NCBI RefSeq assembly: GCF_020782115.1
Contig: NZ_JAJGMW010000011.1
Coordinates: 78,651-142,650 of the forward strand
Direction of reading: 5' to 3'
DNA length: 64,000 nucleotides
DNA from: Leeuwenhoekiella parthenopeia
GTDB taxonomy: Bacteria > Bacteroidota > Bacteroidia > Flavobacteriales > Flavobacteriaceae
Notes under the pieces: generated by a model
What the model was told of the DNA's origin: nothing
The model's input: the letters and a program-made list of their open reading frames with translations, nothing else
Databases searched by the model: none
Shown here: positions 54,883 through 63,865 of the stretch, one piece after another
Layout of the letters: each line of letters starts with the position of its first letter
Position numbering within the stretch: the stretch's first letter is position 1
Made by a program: the position numbers and the translations under genes

Positions 54883-55195
54883 AGTTGAAAAATAAAATCG
54901 CGCAAATGTACAGGAAAATAGAGTAGAAAAATGAACGCTTTTAGCAATCTGTCATCAATTGTTTAGCGCGTAAAAAATTCTTCATTTTACTTATTTCACT
55001 TGCTCTCTAGTGTAAATAATCTCGGGATTTGATCTATAATGAGGAAGAGGTCTTCGTGTTTTGAGCATTAGTTAGCTCAAGTTTATTTTATCCTAACTTA
55101 AAGAAAACTAAAAGAATGGGGCTTCATTACTCATCATCAAAAAATACCTGCCCAATCTCACAGAGCACGGGATTAAGAGATAAATCACCTTTGGG
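54883..55195. other. divergent control region
   Basis: About 310 bases between the PiT-like gene and the first LytS gene. It contains the minus-strand -7 box at 54903-54910. No gene seen. Confidence 0.5.
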
Positions 55196-56338
55196 ATGCC
55201 GCTTAGGACTTTAATTCTTAGTAGTTTTGGACTATCTTTTAAAGTGAAGCGATTGAAATTCCGTACGGTCTTTATTCAGTTAATTATAGGAATTCTGCTC
55301 TTAAGCATTCCGTTTATCACTTCGCCAGATTTGGAGTCGGGACTTCAACTGCTGAAGATAAAACCCTTTCAATATCATTTTACCGGTTATTTTTTACTGC
55401 TCGTATTTTTTTACAGCAACTATTACATTCTTATCCCCAGATTTTACATTTCTAAAAAATACGGTATCTATTTGGTGCTCCTTATTGGTTGTTATGCGGT
55501 AATATCGCTTTTACCTAACCTATTATTCGACCTGTCTGCCGGACCTGATTTTAACTCAGCGATAAAACCGCCTGAAAATACTCCCCCACCTTCCTTTCCT
55601 CCCTTTCAGGAAGGACCTCAGCAGAGACCGGCAAATGCGTTTATTTCGCAACAGGCCTTGTTTAAATTTAAGGAAAGCTACATTTTACAATTTGCCCTTG
55701 TTACAGGACTTTCATTATTGATGCGCCTTAATACGCACTTAAAACAAATACAAAAGGAAAAATTGATAGCTGAAGTTTCTTACCTCAAAGCGCAGATCAA
55801 TCCGCATTTTTTGTTCAATACGCTTAACAGTCTCTATGCACTGGCCCTTCGCAAATCTGACGAAGCACCGGAAGCGATTTTAAAATTATCGGGGATGATG
55901 CGCTATGTGGTGACTGAAAGCAACCACACCAGGGTAGCCTTAAAAAAGGAACTGGATTATTTACACGATTATGTGGCCTTACAAAAACTGCGACTTGCGG
56001 CAAACGTAAAGCTTTCGTTTAAAGTAAAAGGGGAGCCCAAAAACCTTGAGATTGCCCCCCTTATTCTGATCACTTACATTGAAAACGCATTTAAATACGG
56101 CATAAATCCCGACGAGAATTCTGAAATAAATATAAACATGGACGTGCGTGAAAAGGGCGTTGAACTCCGGGTTACCAACCGTATTGTGATAACTAAAAAT
56201 ACCCTTTCGGCAGACTCCAGTGAAGGTCAAAGAAATACACAAAAGCGCTTAGATCACCTCTACCCTTCCAAATACGAATTATTTCTAAAAGAGGCTGATG
56301 GCTTTTATGAGGTAAAACTTTATCTTGAACTGGTATGA
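55196..56338 (+). CDS. LytS-type sensor histidine kinase
   Basis: Protein of 380 residues with four N-terminal helices (about 24-45, 60-80, 90-112, 165-182) and a Pro-rich periplasmic segment (PPENTPPPSFPPF), then the His_kinase domain. The phospho-acceptor is His204 in QINPHFLFNTLNSLYAL. The ATPase part contains YIENAFKYGIN. It overlaps the response-regulator gene by 4 bases (ATGA). The stimulus is unknown. Together with the convergent pair at 58.6-60.4 kb it flanks the dioxygenase-like and cupin genes. Confidence 0.92.
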   Translation: MPLRTLILSSFGLSFKVKRLKFRTVFIQLIIGILLLSIPFITSPDLESGLQLLKIKPFQYHFTGYFLLLVFFYSNYYILIPRFYISKKYGIYLVLLIGCYAVISLLPNLLFDLSAGPDFNSAIKPPENTPPPSFPPFQEGPQQRPANAFISQQALFKFKESYILQFALVTGLSLLMRLNTHLKQIQKEKLIAEVSYLKAQINPHFLFNTLNSLYALALRKSDEAPEAILKLSGMMRYVVTESNHTRVALKKELDYLHDYVALQKLRLAANVKLSFKVKGEPKNLEIAPLILITYIENAFKYGINPDENSEININMDVREKGVELRVTNRIVITKNTLSADSSEGQRNTQKRLDHLYPSKYELFLKEADGFYEVKLYLELV

Positions 56339-57024
56339 TCAAAGCTGTTGCCATAGATGATGAACCCCTGGCTCTTGAAATCCTCGAGTCCTTCTGTGAA
56401 CGTATAGACGGTTTAAAGCTTGAAAAAAAGTTTACGAGCCAAAACGAAGCTCAGCGCTACATCAATAAATTTGAAGTTGACCTGCTTTTTTTGGATATAC
56501 AAATGCCCCGCCAAAATGGAATTGAACTCTACAAATCCCTAAAGCAGGAAACCAAAGTCATATTTACCACTGCGCACAGCGAATTTGCTGTTGAAGGTTT
56601 TGAGGTAAGAGCCAGTGATTATATATTAAAACCCATAAGCTTTGAACGTTTTAAAGAAGCCGTAGAACGTGTGAAGCAAGAGCTTCAACTTGAGCTCAAC
56701 AACGTACGCTTCAATACCCATTTAAGTTTAAGGGCAGATTATAAACTGTATACAATACCTCTGGAGCAAATCCTTTTTATTGAAGCGATGGACGACTATG
56801 TAAAAGTAAAGCGATTGGGCAAACCTACTGTTGTTGCAAGGTCGACGATGAAAGGCATTCTAGAAAAATTGCCCGAAGCAAATTTTACCCGCATTCACAA
56901 ATCGTACATCGTAAACAATTCAAAAGTTGAGGCTGTTAAAGCTAGCTGCATCGAAATAGCCGGTGCAGAATTACCAATCCGGAACACCTATAAAGAGCAG
57001 GTTTTAAGCCAATTCTCCGTTTAA
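56335..57024 (+). CDS. LytTR response regulator
   Basis: Protein of 229 residues: receiver with phospho-acceptor Asp54 (LLFLDIQMP), acidic pocket DDEP at 8-11, Lys in ILKPISFERF, then a LytTR DNA-binding domain (LYTIPLEQILFIEAMDDYVKVKRLGKPTVVARSTMKGILEKLPEANFTRIHKSYIVN). It is co-translated with the kinase gene before it. Likely target is the next gene (dioxygenase-like), 95 bases on, because no separate regulator is there. Confidence 0.93.
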   Translation: MIKAVAIDDEPLALEILESFCERIDGLKLEKKFTSQNEAQRYINKFEVDLLFLDIQMPRQNGIELYKSLKQETKVIFTTAHSEFAVEGFEVRASDYILKPISFERFKEAVERVKQELQLELNNVRFNTHLSLRADYKLYTIPLEQILFIEAMDDYVKVKRLGKPTVVARSTMKGILEKLPEANFTRIHKSYIVNNSKVEAVKASCIEIAGAELPIRNTYKEQVLSQFSV

Positions 57025-57119
57025 AAAACGTATATACCGCAAAATTTCCTGTCTTTACCGCATCTTTTTTTTTGGATTTACAGGGTACTACTACTTTTAG
57101 TTCTGTAAAAAAGAGAATT

Positions 57120-57869
57120 ATGGATCGTAAAGAATTTTTAAAAGGCATAGGCCTTATGGGCCTGGCTGCAACGGGAGCAACATTATTTGCCTGTACTGTT
57201 GACTCTGACGCGCAAACCTCTGTAACAGAAGACGGGGATACGGCTGTATCTAACCCCGATTCTACCAGTTCTGAATGTGCAGTAACCAATTCTGAAACCG
57301 AAGGCCCATTTCCTACCAAAAACCCGGCTTCCTATGAACGTATTGACATCACAGGTGATCGTACGGGTATTGACCTGGCCATCAATATCGTGATCAGAAA
57401 TGTAAATGAAGCCTGTGCGGTACTTGAAAATGCCATTGTAGATATTTGGCATTGTGATGCTGATGGTAATTATTCGGAATATGGAGGCACCGGTATGCAA
57501 AGTACCAATTACCAAAACTATCATTTTTTAAGAGGCAGGCAGGTAAGTGACGCCAATGGTGTGGTCAAGTTCAAGTCTATCTTTCCGGGATGGTATAACG
57601 GCAGGGCAACACACACACATGTTCACGTATACAGCGCTACCGGCAGCTCATTGCTGGTGACTCAAATCGCTTTTCCCGAAGGCAGCGACAGCGCCGTCAA
57701 CGCAGTAAATGCCACATCAGAATATGGTTATACCAAAGGGATGTCTGGCTATACGTATAATGCAAATGACAACGTATTTGGCGATGGTGTAGCTAATGAA
57801 CTCTCGACAGTGAGTGGTTCTATCGAAGATGGTTATACTCTGGATCACATTATCAATGTGAGGGCCTAA
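57120..57869 (+). CDS. intradiol ring-cleavage dioxygenase-like lipoprotein
   Basis: Protein of 249 residues from ATG 57120, which begins a lipoprotein or Tat-like signal (MDRKEFLKGIGLMGL, lipobox LFAC with Cys25); an upstream in-frame start at 57072 adds 16 residues and is rejected. The dioxygenase beta-sandwich carries candidate Fe(III) ligands Tyr118 (DADGNY), Tyr159 (FPGWY) and His165/His167 (RATHTHVHV). Known secreted members of this group act on aromatic or protocatechuate-like compounds but few are characterised. It follows a LytS/LytTR pair and precedes a pirin-like bicupin on the same strand. Confidence 0.88.
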   Translation: MDRKEFLKGIGLMGLAATGATLFACTVDSDAQTSVTEDGDTAVSNPDSTSSECAVTNSETEGPFPTKNPASYERIDITGDRTGIDLAINIVIRNVNEACAVLENAIVDIWHCDADGNYSEYGGTGMQSTNYQNYHFLRGRQVSDANGVVKFKSIFPGWYNGRATHTHVHVYSATGSSLLVTQIAFPEGSDSAVNAVNATSEYGYTKGMSGYTYNANDNVFGDGVANELSTVSGSIEDGYTLDHIINVRA

Positions 57870-57974
57870 ACCAGAACCTTTACATTTTATCAATAAGAAA
57901 GCTGTTGGGGGTATTTTACATTAAAGGTCCCCTATCCTGTTAATATCCCCTTCAGTTTTAAAACAATGCTTCTC

Positions 57975-58619
57975 ATGGATATTAAAGAACAATCACCCGC
58001 TCAGTTTTACCCCAAAAAAGGAAATCTTACACCCGGACGTGAAATACGAGCAATAGGCAATTTTAATGACCTCGGCTCTATCGAACTTTTTTCTGATGTC
58101 GTATTGAAACAAACCGAAAGAAGCAGCAACTGGTTTTCAGAATCCGGAAACGTGTTGATCCTTCCGCTTTTTGGGGCACTTGAAGTCAGGGAAAACAATA
58201 AAACCGGGTTTATTCACATCAACCAGATTGCCACGTTTCCGGTAAAAGCGGGGACTAAAATGGAATTTAAAAACGTCTATCCTGATGATTCCATTCGGTT
58301 TATAATGATCTTTCGGAAAGGTGAGGCTGTAAAAAGGCCTCAAACTGAAAATTATACTTTTTCCACCGTAAACATGCTTCAGCAAATCTATAAAGACACT
58401 TTCAGCATTTTAAATTTGGGACAGTTTACAGGCCGAACGGAAGCAGCATATACCCGTTCGAAGCCAGACAAAAGCTTTTTTGTCTATTTCATTCAGGGAG
58501 CTTTTGAAGTTGAGGAACGTCTCCTGGAAGCGGGGGAAGCGATCTATTTATGGGATCAAACAGAGCTTGAATTGGAGGCCCTTTCCAATAACGCGTATTT
58601 ACTGGTGCTTGAATTCTAA
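57975..58619 (+). CDS. pirin-like bicupin protein
   Basis: Protein of 214 residues from ATG 57975 (MDIKEQSPAQFYPKK); an alternative ATG at 57966 adds three residues. Two consecutive cupin halves are seen: FSESGNVLILPLFGALEVREN...NQIATFPVKAGTKMEFKNVYPDDSIRFIMIFRKGE and FFVYFIQGAFEVEERLLEAGEAIYLWDQTELELEALSNNAYLLVLEF, an arrangement like YhaK/pirin C-terminal domains. Metal-binding His are not evident, so it may be a binding rather than catalytic protein. It lies 105 bases after the dioxygenase-like gene on the same strand and converges on the second LytTR gene (12-base gap). Confidence 0.7.
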   Translation: MDIKEQSPAQFYPKKGNLTPGREIRAIGNFNDLGSIELFSDVVLKQTERSSNWFSESGNVLILPLFGALEVRENNKTGFIHINQIATFPVKAGTKMEFKNVYPDDSIRFIMIFRKGEAVKRPQTENYTFSTVNMLQQIYKDTFSILNLGQFTGRTEAAYTRSKPDKSFFVYFIQGAFEVEERLLEAGEAIYLWDQTELELEALSNNAYLLVLEF

Positions 58620-58631
58620 AACCTGAGTTCC

Positions 58632-59369
58632 CTATCCTGAAATATGAAGCTTTTTGAGCACTTCGTCTTTATAGGTTTCTCCAATAGGAATGCGCATTTC
58701 TCCTATAATCACCCTGCTTTTCTGAACAGCCCTTATAGCATTGATATTTACAACATAACTTCGGTGTACCCGTATAAAACTGGCTGCCGGTAATTTATCA
58801 AGAAGCTCCTTAAAACTGCTTAACGTTAAGATTGCCTTAGTCTGGCTGTAGGTGTATATTTTGATATAATCCTTCAATCCCTGCAGGTATTTAATGTCTG
58901 CTGTATCGATTTTGATATTTTCATATTCAGACTTGACAAAAATAAAATCAGGCACATTTTCCTGTATAATACCTGAAACCTGAGATTTAGGCTCTGCTTG
59001 TTTGCTTATGGAGTCGTACTTCTCCCTGGCCCGGCTTACAGCTTTTAGAAATCTATGAAATGGAACCGGTTTAACGAGATAATCTGTCGCGTTGAGGTCA
59101 AAGCCTTCGAGGGCGTATTGCGGGTATGCTGTTGTAAAGATAAATTGAGGTAAGCGGTCTAAAGATTTTACGAGTTCTATTCCCGTGAGGTTTGGCATTT
59201 CAATGTCTAAAAAAACCAGATCTATAACCTCATCACTGCTTAGGATATTGACAGCGTCTAAAGGACTGGTGCAGCGAGCGACCAGTTCGATTCCTTCAAT
59301 CTTCTCGAGATAGGAAGACAATACATCTAATGCCAGAGGCTCGTCATCTACAATAATGCAACGCATCAA
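58632..59369 (-). CDS. LytTR response regulator
   Basis: Protein of 245 residues, like the regulator at 56335-57024: receiver with Asp55 (LVFLDIEMP), DDEP at 8-11 and LVKPVPFHRF, then a LytTR domain ending in FIRVHRSYVVNINAIRAVQKSRVIIGEMRIPIGETYKDEVLKKL. It is co-translated with the upstream kinase (4-base overlap) and is the last gene of the minus-strand Kelch/DUF4907/kinase operon, probably regulating it. Confidence 0.93.
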   Translation of the reverse strand: MMRCIIVDDEPLALDVLSSYLEKIEGIELVARCTSPLDAVNILSSDEVIDLVFLDIEMPNLTGIELVKSLDRLPQFIFTTAYPQYALEGFDLNATDYLVKPVPFHRFLKAVSRAREKYDSISKQAEPKSQVSGIIQENVPDFIFVKSEYENIKIDTADIKYLQGLKDYIKIYTYSQTKAILTLSSFKELLDKLPAASFIRVHRSYVVNINAIRAVQKSRVIIGEMRIPIGETYKDEVLKKLHISG

Positions 59370-60379
59370 TTAAGGTTTAGTCTCAAATGTACTATAAATT
59401 TTGAGTCTTCCTCGTAAACCTTGAGCTGATGGCTTTCCGGATAGAGCAGCTTTATACGATCTGTGGTGTTTTTGAGTCCGATACCCGAGTTGTGAAGGTC
59501 TGCTTTGCGGGTACCAATAAGGTTTTGGCAAACAAAAAGAAGTTCACTCCCTTCTACAGTGATAACAATGCGCACCTCGGTATTGCCTTTATAATCTGTA
59601 CCGTATTTAAATGCATTTTCTATAAACGAAATGAGCAGCAAGGGCCTAATTTTTTGGTGGGTCACCGTTCCATGAATATTGAGGGACACATTTTCATTAT
59701 TTGCGATGCGCAGGCGCTGCAGGCGCACATAATTTTGCATATAGGCCAGCTCATCTGCGAGAGACACATACTCATTGTCTGCCTGATAAAGCATATAGCG
59801 CATAAGCTCTGAAAGCATGATCACTGCTTCTGAAGCTTCTTCAGATTTTTTGTTGATGAGGGAATAAATACTGTTTAACGAATTGAACAAAAAATGCGGA
59901 CTTAATTGATTTTTAAGGTAATGCAATTCTGTTCGGGTTTTAAAAGCTTCTATTTCCTTTTCTTCGACAAGCGTGCGACTCCATTGCTCATAAACTTTTA
60001 CGGCAGTGCCAACTACAATGAAACTTAAAGAGATTAAAAGAGGAAACAGGTATTTTAAAATGCTGAAAAAAGGAGGTTCTGGACCAAATCCCCGGGGCGG
60101 CTTAGGGACTCCGCCACGGGGCTGGTGCAAGACCAATTCTCTTAGTCCCAAAATAAGAACCAGCAGGATGAGAATACTCAATATATAAAGCCAGGTTCTT
60201 TTTCTCAGTAAAAGATAGGGAACCAGTACGAGGTAATTGATGTAAAAAAGAAGCAGATTGACCAAAAGAATTGTAGCCGACAGAGCCGGAAACCTATCGG
60301 TATTCCAAAAGACCTCAACTGTAAAGAGGCATAAAAACAGGAGCCAAACTCCTGCGTGCAATACTAATTTTCTGGTCAC
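59366..60379 (-). CDS. LytS-type sensor histidine kinase
   Basis: Protein of 337 residues with four N-terminal helices (about 5-25, 33-56, 62-82, 107-130), a Pro-rich loop (PKPPRGFGPEPPFF), and the His_kinase domain: acceptor His162 in LSPHFLFNSLNSIYSL and N-box FIENAFKYGTD. It overlaps the response-regulator gene by 4 bases and is 13 bases after the DUF4907 stop, so it is part of one leftward operon. Stimulus unknown. Confidence 0.92.
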   Translation of the reverse strand: MTRKLVLHAGVWLLFLCLFTVEVFWNTDRFPALSATILLVNLLLFYINYLVLVPYLLLRKRTWLYILSILILLVLILGLRELVLHQPRGGVPKPPRGFGPEPPFFSILKYLFPLLISLSFIVVGTAVKVYEQWSRTLVEEKEIEAFKTRTELHYLKNQLSPHFLFNSLNSIYSLINKKSEEASEAVIMLSELMRYMLYQADNEYVSLADELAYMQNYVRLQRLRIANNENVSLNIHGTVTHQKIRPLLLISFIENAFKYGTDYKGNTEVRIVITVEGSELLFVCQNLIGTRKADLHNSGIGLKNTTDRIKLLYPESHQLKVYEEDSKFIVHLRLNLN

Positions 60380-60392
60380 GGTATCTGTATCT

Positions 60393-60725
60393 TTATTTTT
60401 GACAATCTAAATCGATCCCCAAAGCCTTCAACTCGGGTTCTGAAACTGCAGGGTTTTGATGATCGTTTAATTTTTTAAGGACAAGCCTGGCTGTCTTTTC
60501 TGCATCCTGTTTTGTACAGAATGCCCTTTCTTTGGTTACAGCCGGTATAAACGCCTGTTTTATTAAAATATGGCCGTGATCTACGATTGCATATCCATAG
60601 CCCTGCTCGGTCTCAAAAACATGCGTATAGACCTTATCTTCTCTATATACAAGCCAAATGGCTATCACTAACAGAATTACATTTAATGAAATCCCCAGGT
60701 ATAAAATTGTGCCTTTATAATTCAT
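60393..60725 (-). CDS. DUF4907 family protein
   Basis: Protein of 110 residues with one N-terminal helix (residues 7-26, ILYLGISLNVILLVIAIWLV) as signal anchor, and the DUF4907 pattern GYGYAIVDHGHILIKQAFIPAVTKERAFCTKQDAEKTARLVLKKLND. Function is not known; the family is encoded beside Kelch and DUF4270 genes in Bacteroidota, as here. It lies downstream of a strong terminator that follows the Kelch gene. Confidence 0.85.
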   Translation of the reverse strand: MNYKGTILYLGISLNVILLVIAIWLVYREDKVYTHVFETEQGYGYAIVDHGHILIKQAFIPAVTKERAFCTKQDAEKTARLVLKKLNDHQNPAVSEPELKALGIDLDCQK

Positions 60726-60749
60726 ATTTCAGCAGTCTAAACGTCTTTT

Positions 60750-60795
60750 AAAAAAACCCGGGATGCCGAACATCTGTATATTTAAACACCCCGGG
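60750..60795 (-). terminator. strong intrinsic terminator between Kelch and DUF4907 genes
   Basis: On the minus strand CCCGGGGTG (60795-60787) pairs with CATCCCGGG (60765-60757) over nine pairs, one of them G-U, followed directly by seven T (60756-60750). It lies 19 bases after the Kelch stop and 25 bases before the DUF4907 start. Confidence 0.85.
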
Positions 60796-60813
60796 GGAAA
60801 CAAAACTCAACTA

Positions 60814-61806
60814 TTAATCTTCATCGTCATATTCCTGTTGAGGAAAAAGTTCATAAGTATCATCAAGGTATAAACTTCCGGTTCTGCCCAAAGAGACAAT
60901 ACCTTTAAGCCCGGTGCTAAAACCTACGGCGTCCTGTCTTGCTGTAGCTTCAAGTGCTGTAATATTTTCCCATTCATCAAGTAAGGGGTCATATTCCCAG
61001 GTACTTGCCAAAGCCCCAGACTTGTAACCCGTAACGATATAACCCAGGCCATCTACTGCAAAACTTACCGCATTTGATCGGGTAATATCATAATCATCTT
61101 CTTCATCAAGATCTGTGAGACGCGCCCAATCTCCTGATGCGGTGTCAAAACTCCAAAAATCGGTAAGGTATTGCCCGTTTGTAACCCCTGTACCAAAATA
61201 GATAAGACCGTTAATTTCAAAAGCTGTTGCATCCCGGCGCTTATCTCCGCCAAAGCCTACAAGTTCCTCCCACGTATCTGCAACCGGATCATATTTCCAA
61301 AAGTCCTTGCGGTCGTTATCACCATCATAGCCCGTACCTATTTATCCATAACCATTGCCGCTAAAGGCTGTGGCTGCCCTGCGCACACCTCCGCCAAAAT
61401 CAGACTTTTGGATCCATTGATTGGTATCGGGGTCGTAAGACCAAAAATCTGCCAGTTCATTGTCCCCGTCATAACCGGTACCCAGATACCCCAATCCATT
61501 AAGGGTAAAGGCCTTTGCCGAACTTCTGGCTGTTCCCGGAAAATCTGCCTTTTGAACCCAGTAATCCCCGTCAATATTATATTGCCAGAAATCGGACAGA
61601 TAATCATCCCCATCATAACCTGTACCCATATAACCATAATCCCCAATGGTAAATGCAGCAGCATTACTACGCGGCACACCATCAAAAACCGATCGTTCCT
61701 GCCAGTTTCCCCGATCGCTGTCATCATCATCTGAACTACAACTGCTTGTCACAAAAAGCAGGATGATCAAGGTTAAACCTAATTGATTGTAAGTCATTCG
61801 TTTCAT
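60814..61806 (-). pseudogene. Kelch-repeat lipoprotein interrupted by an in-frame stop
   Basis: The frame encodes a 330-residue Kelch-type propeller lipoprotein (lipobox near Cys23, then SSDDDDSD). Repeats of the form GYxGTGYDGDxxLxDFWxYD are seen at about residues 58, 106 and 155, with further blades in the second half (GLIYFGTGVTNGQYLTDFWSFD, GLGYIVTGYKSGALASTWEYD). A TAA at 61344-61342 cuts the third repeat: GNGYG-stop-IGTGYDGD, where the other repeats have Tyr, so TAT/TAC became TAA. The remainder of the frame is intact to 60814. The gene overlaps the beta-barrel gene by 4 bases. It is either a recent pseudogene or a base-call error. Confidence 0.85.
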
Positions 61807-62663
61807 AATTTATATTTTGGAAAATTGAATTTAATTCCGGCTGAGAAAATGGGGCCGGCACCCATATTTAGCTTATAATCTGTATCGCTTTGACTTCCAT
61901 AAAGCCTTAAATCGTTTGTAAACAAATAGCCGCCGCCCAGTGAAAAACCCCACGAATCGTCTACCCTATAGGTATAGTCCAGCCCCAGCTGTTGGCGGGA
62001 TAGCCCGGCTTTCGTCATTGTATAGCCATTTAGCGCAACCTCTTTGGGTATGTAGAAGTAGTCGCCGGTAAAGCTGAAGGAAGTGCTTAGGGTTCCGGCG
62101 GCTGAAAGGGGATAACTTATCTGACTATTGGGAAAACCTAAGTTGACCTTGAATTTAGAGGTTTGAAAGGCTATTTCAATCAAAGGGAGCAAACTTAGGT
62201 TACCCAAAGGCGAGTCATACTGAAGTCCAAAACGCAATCGTGCAGGATTCACCAGACCCCATTTATAAATCAGTGATGAGCTACCCGTAACAACCATTTC
62301 TTCTACATTGATTCCGGAAGCCCAGGATGCTTCGGCAGTTGTTTGCAGTTTTAAATTGGAATTGAAGGAATAGCCTGCCGTCATACTTACAAATGCATTA
62401 TTTACCTGTTCAAAAAGGGTGAAATCGAAAGGTGCGTTATCCCAGTAGTCAAAATTATAATGGCGTAATCCCGGAGTGAATGCGAGCTTTAGGTTTCCCA
62501 AATTAACAGGTACATTTAAAGCTACCTGAAGCTGACTGGTGGAGCCAACCTCTTTTGAGGCAGGAATGAGCTGATAATCCAATGTTCCCACCAGTGTGCT
62601 ATCCTGAGCGAAAACCACAGTACCAAGCCCTAAAAAAATAATCATACTTATAAACCTGAACAT
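61803..62663 (-). CDS. outer-membrane beta-barrel protein
   Basis: Protein of 286 residues with a signal peptide (to about residue 19, GTVVFAQ) and many alternating amphipathic strands (LKLAFTPGLRHYNFDYW, WGFSLGGGYLFTNDLRLYGS, GPIFSAGIKFNFPKYKL), ending with the hydrophobic-aromatic tail of outer-membrane barrels. No named family is recognised. It is the first gene of the minus-strand operon with Kelch downstream and starts behind a good promoter. Probably it forms the membrane part of a Kelch/DUF4907/DUF4270 system of unknown role. Confidence 0.7.
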   Translation of the reverse strand: MFRFISMIIFLGLGTVVFAQDSTLVGTLDYQLIPASKEVGSTSQLQVALNVPVNLGNLKLAFTPGLRHYNFDYWDNAPFDFTLFEQVNNAFVSMTAGYSFNSNLKLQTTAEASWASGINVEEMVVTGSSSLIYKWGLVNPARLRFGLQYDSPLGNLSLLPLIEIAFQTSKFKVNLGFPNSQISYPLSAAGTLSTSFSFTGDYFYIPKEVALNGYTMTKAGLSRQQLGLDYTYRVDDSWGFSLGGGYLFTNDLRLYGSQSDTDYKLNMGAGPIFSAGIKFNFPKYKL

Positions 62664-62683
62664 TATGCGCTTTTAATTTGAGC

Positions 62684-62716
62684 CAAAACTAGATTTGGAT
62701 GCCTATGCATTCCAAA
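62684..62716 (-). promoter_or_regulatory. promoter of the beta-barrel/Kelch operon
   Basis: On the minus strand TTTG (plus CAAA 62713-62716) and TAGTTTTG (plus CAAAACTA 62684-62691) with a 21-base spacer match the Bacteroidota consensus, 21 bases before the gene start. Confidence 0.7.
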
Positions 62717-62890
62717 TTGATTAGATAGGTAGTGCATTTATGTCTGCCTATAGCTGATTTTTATCTATAAACAGGGCCTTATTGGACTGGTAGATTAAAA
62801 ATGAGCTTTAGTGGGCTTTATTTCAGGTTTTGTCTATCGCATTTGAACAGCAGCGTGCTGGCTTTTAGGTTTGCTCAAAATTTAAAAGCT

Positions 62891-63865
62891 ATGTCTAGAA
62901 ATAAGTCGACACTTCTTACTGCCATTGTAATAGCACTACTTCTGTTTATGTCGTGTTCTGAAGAAGATGCGAGTATTACAGTGGGGGAAGATTGGATACA
63001 AAGTGATACGCGGGTCATTTATATTGACACTATAGAAGTAAACAGCAGTACGTTTAAATTTGACTCGCTTGCCGTTTCTTCAACAGACCGTTTACTTTTG
63101 GGATCCTATCAAGATCCCATTTTTGGTAAGACCGAAAGTAAGATATTCACTCAATTAGCTAACAGCACCTATACGCTTGACCGTGATGCCGTTTTTGACT
63201 CTATCGCTTTAATACTCCATTATGATGACTATTATTACAATGATACTACCCAGGTACAAAGCCTGAAGGTTTATGAGTTACTTCAGAGCATAAAACCCAG
63301 TGATGACGGGTCTTTTTATACGACTACCTCTTTCGATTATGATGAAAACCCTGTAGGTAAGTTAGTTTTTATACCGCAACCAACCCGCGAAGATTCGTTG
63401 CATTTGCGCCTTAACGACTCTTACGGGCGCTTGCTCTTTTCGGAGCTTAGAGATAACGAAATCAATAATTCTGATGAGTTTCTAAATGCCCACCGTGGTC
63501 TGCTTCTAAGTCCGGGAGCCAACAACACGGTCATTTTAGGTTTTCTACCCACAAGTTCCGTACGTCTGTACTACTCCCTGCCCGATGAGCTGGAAGATGA
63601 CACTCTAAACTACTTTGACATGGATTTTAACAGCAGTTATAGTTTTCATGCTATAAGCAGCGATCGTACAGGGACCTATTTTGAAACCTTAAAGGATCAG
63701 GAAAATGTAGTCTCCTCGACTGAAGCCGGTGGCATGAGTTATGTACAGGGCGGAGTGGGACTGGCTACCCGCATTGAAATCCCAAATCTTTCGGGTTTAG
63801 ATTATATTGAGGGCAAGGGTACTGAGCATCCCCCCATTTGTAGGGCAGTTTTCAGCTTAAATTAA
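62891..63865 (+). pseudogene. DUF4270 lipoprotein truncated by an insertion sequence
   Basis: Protein of the DUF4270 family of secreted Bacteroidota lipoproteins. I start at ATG 62891 (MSRNKSTLLTAIVIALLLFMSC, lipobox Cys22). Family segments visible: VIYIDTIEVNSSTFKFDSLAVSSTDRLLLGSYQDPIFGKTESKIF and AHRGLLLSPGANNTVILGF. The native frame runs to GKGT at about 63822; the next bases start an IS end (TGAGCATCC...), so the last 13 residues (EHPPICRAVFSLN) are IS-encoded and the C-terminal part of the gene is missing. Full-length family members have roughly 100 more residues. It is divergent from the beta-barrel/Kelch operon. Confidence 0.8.
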
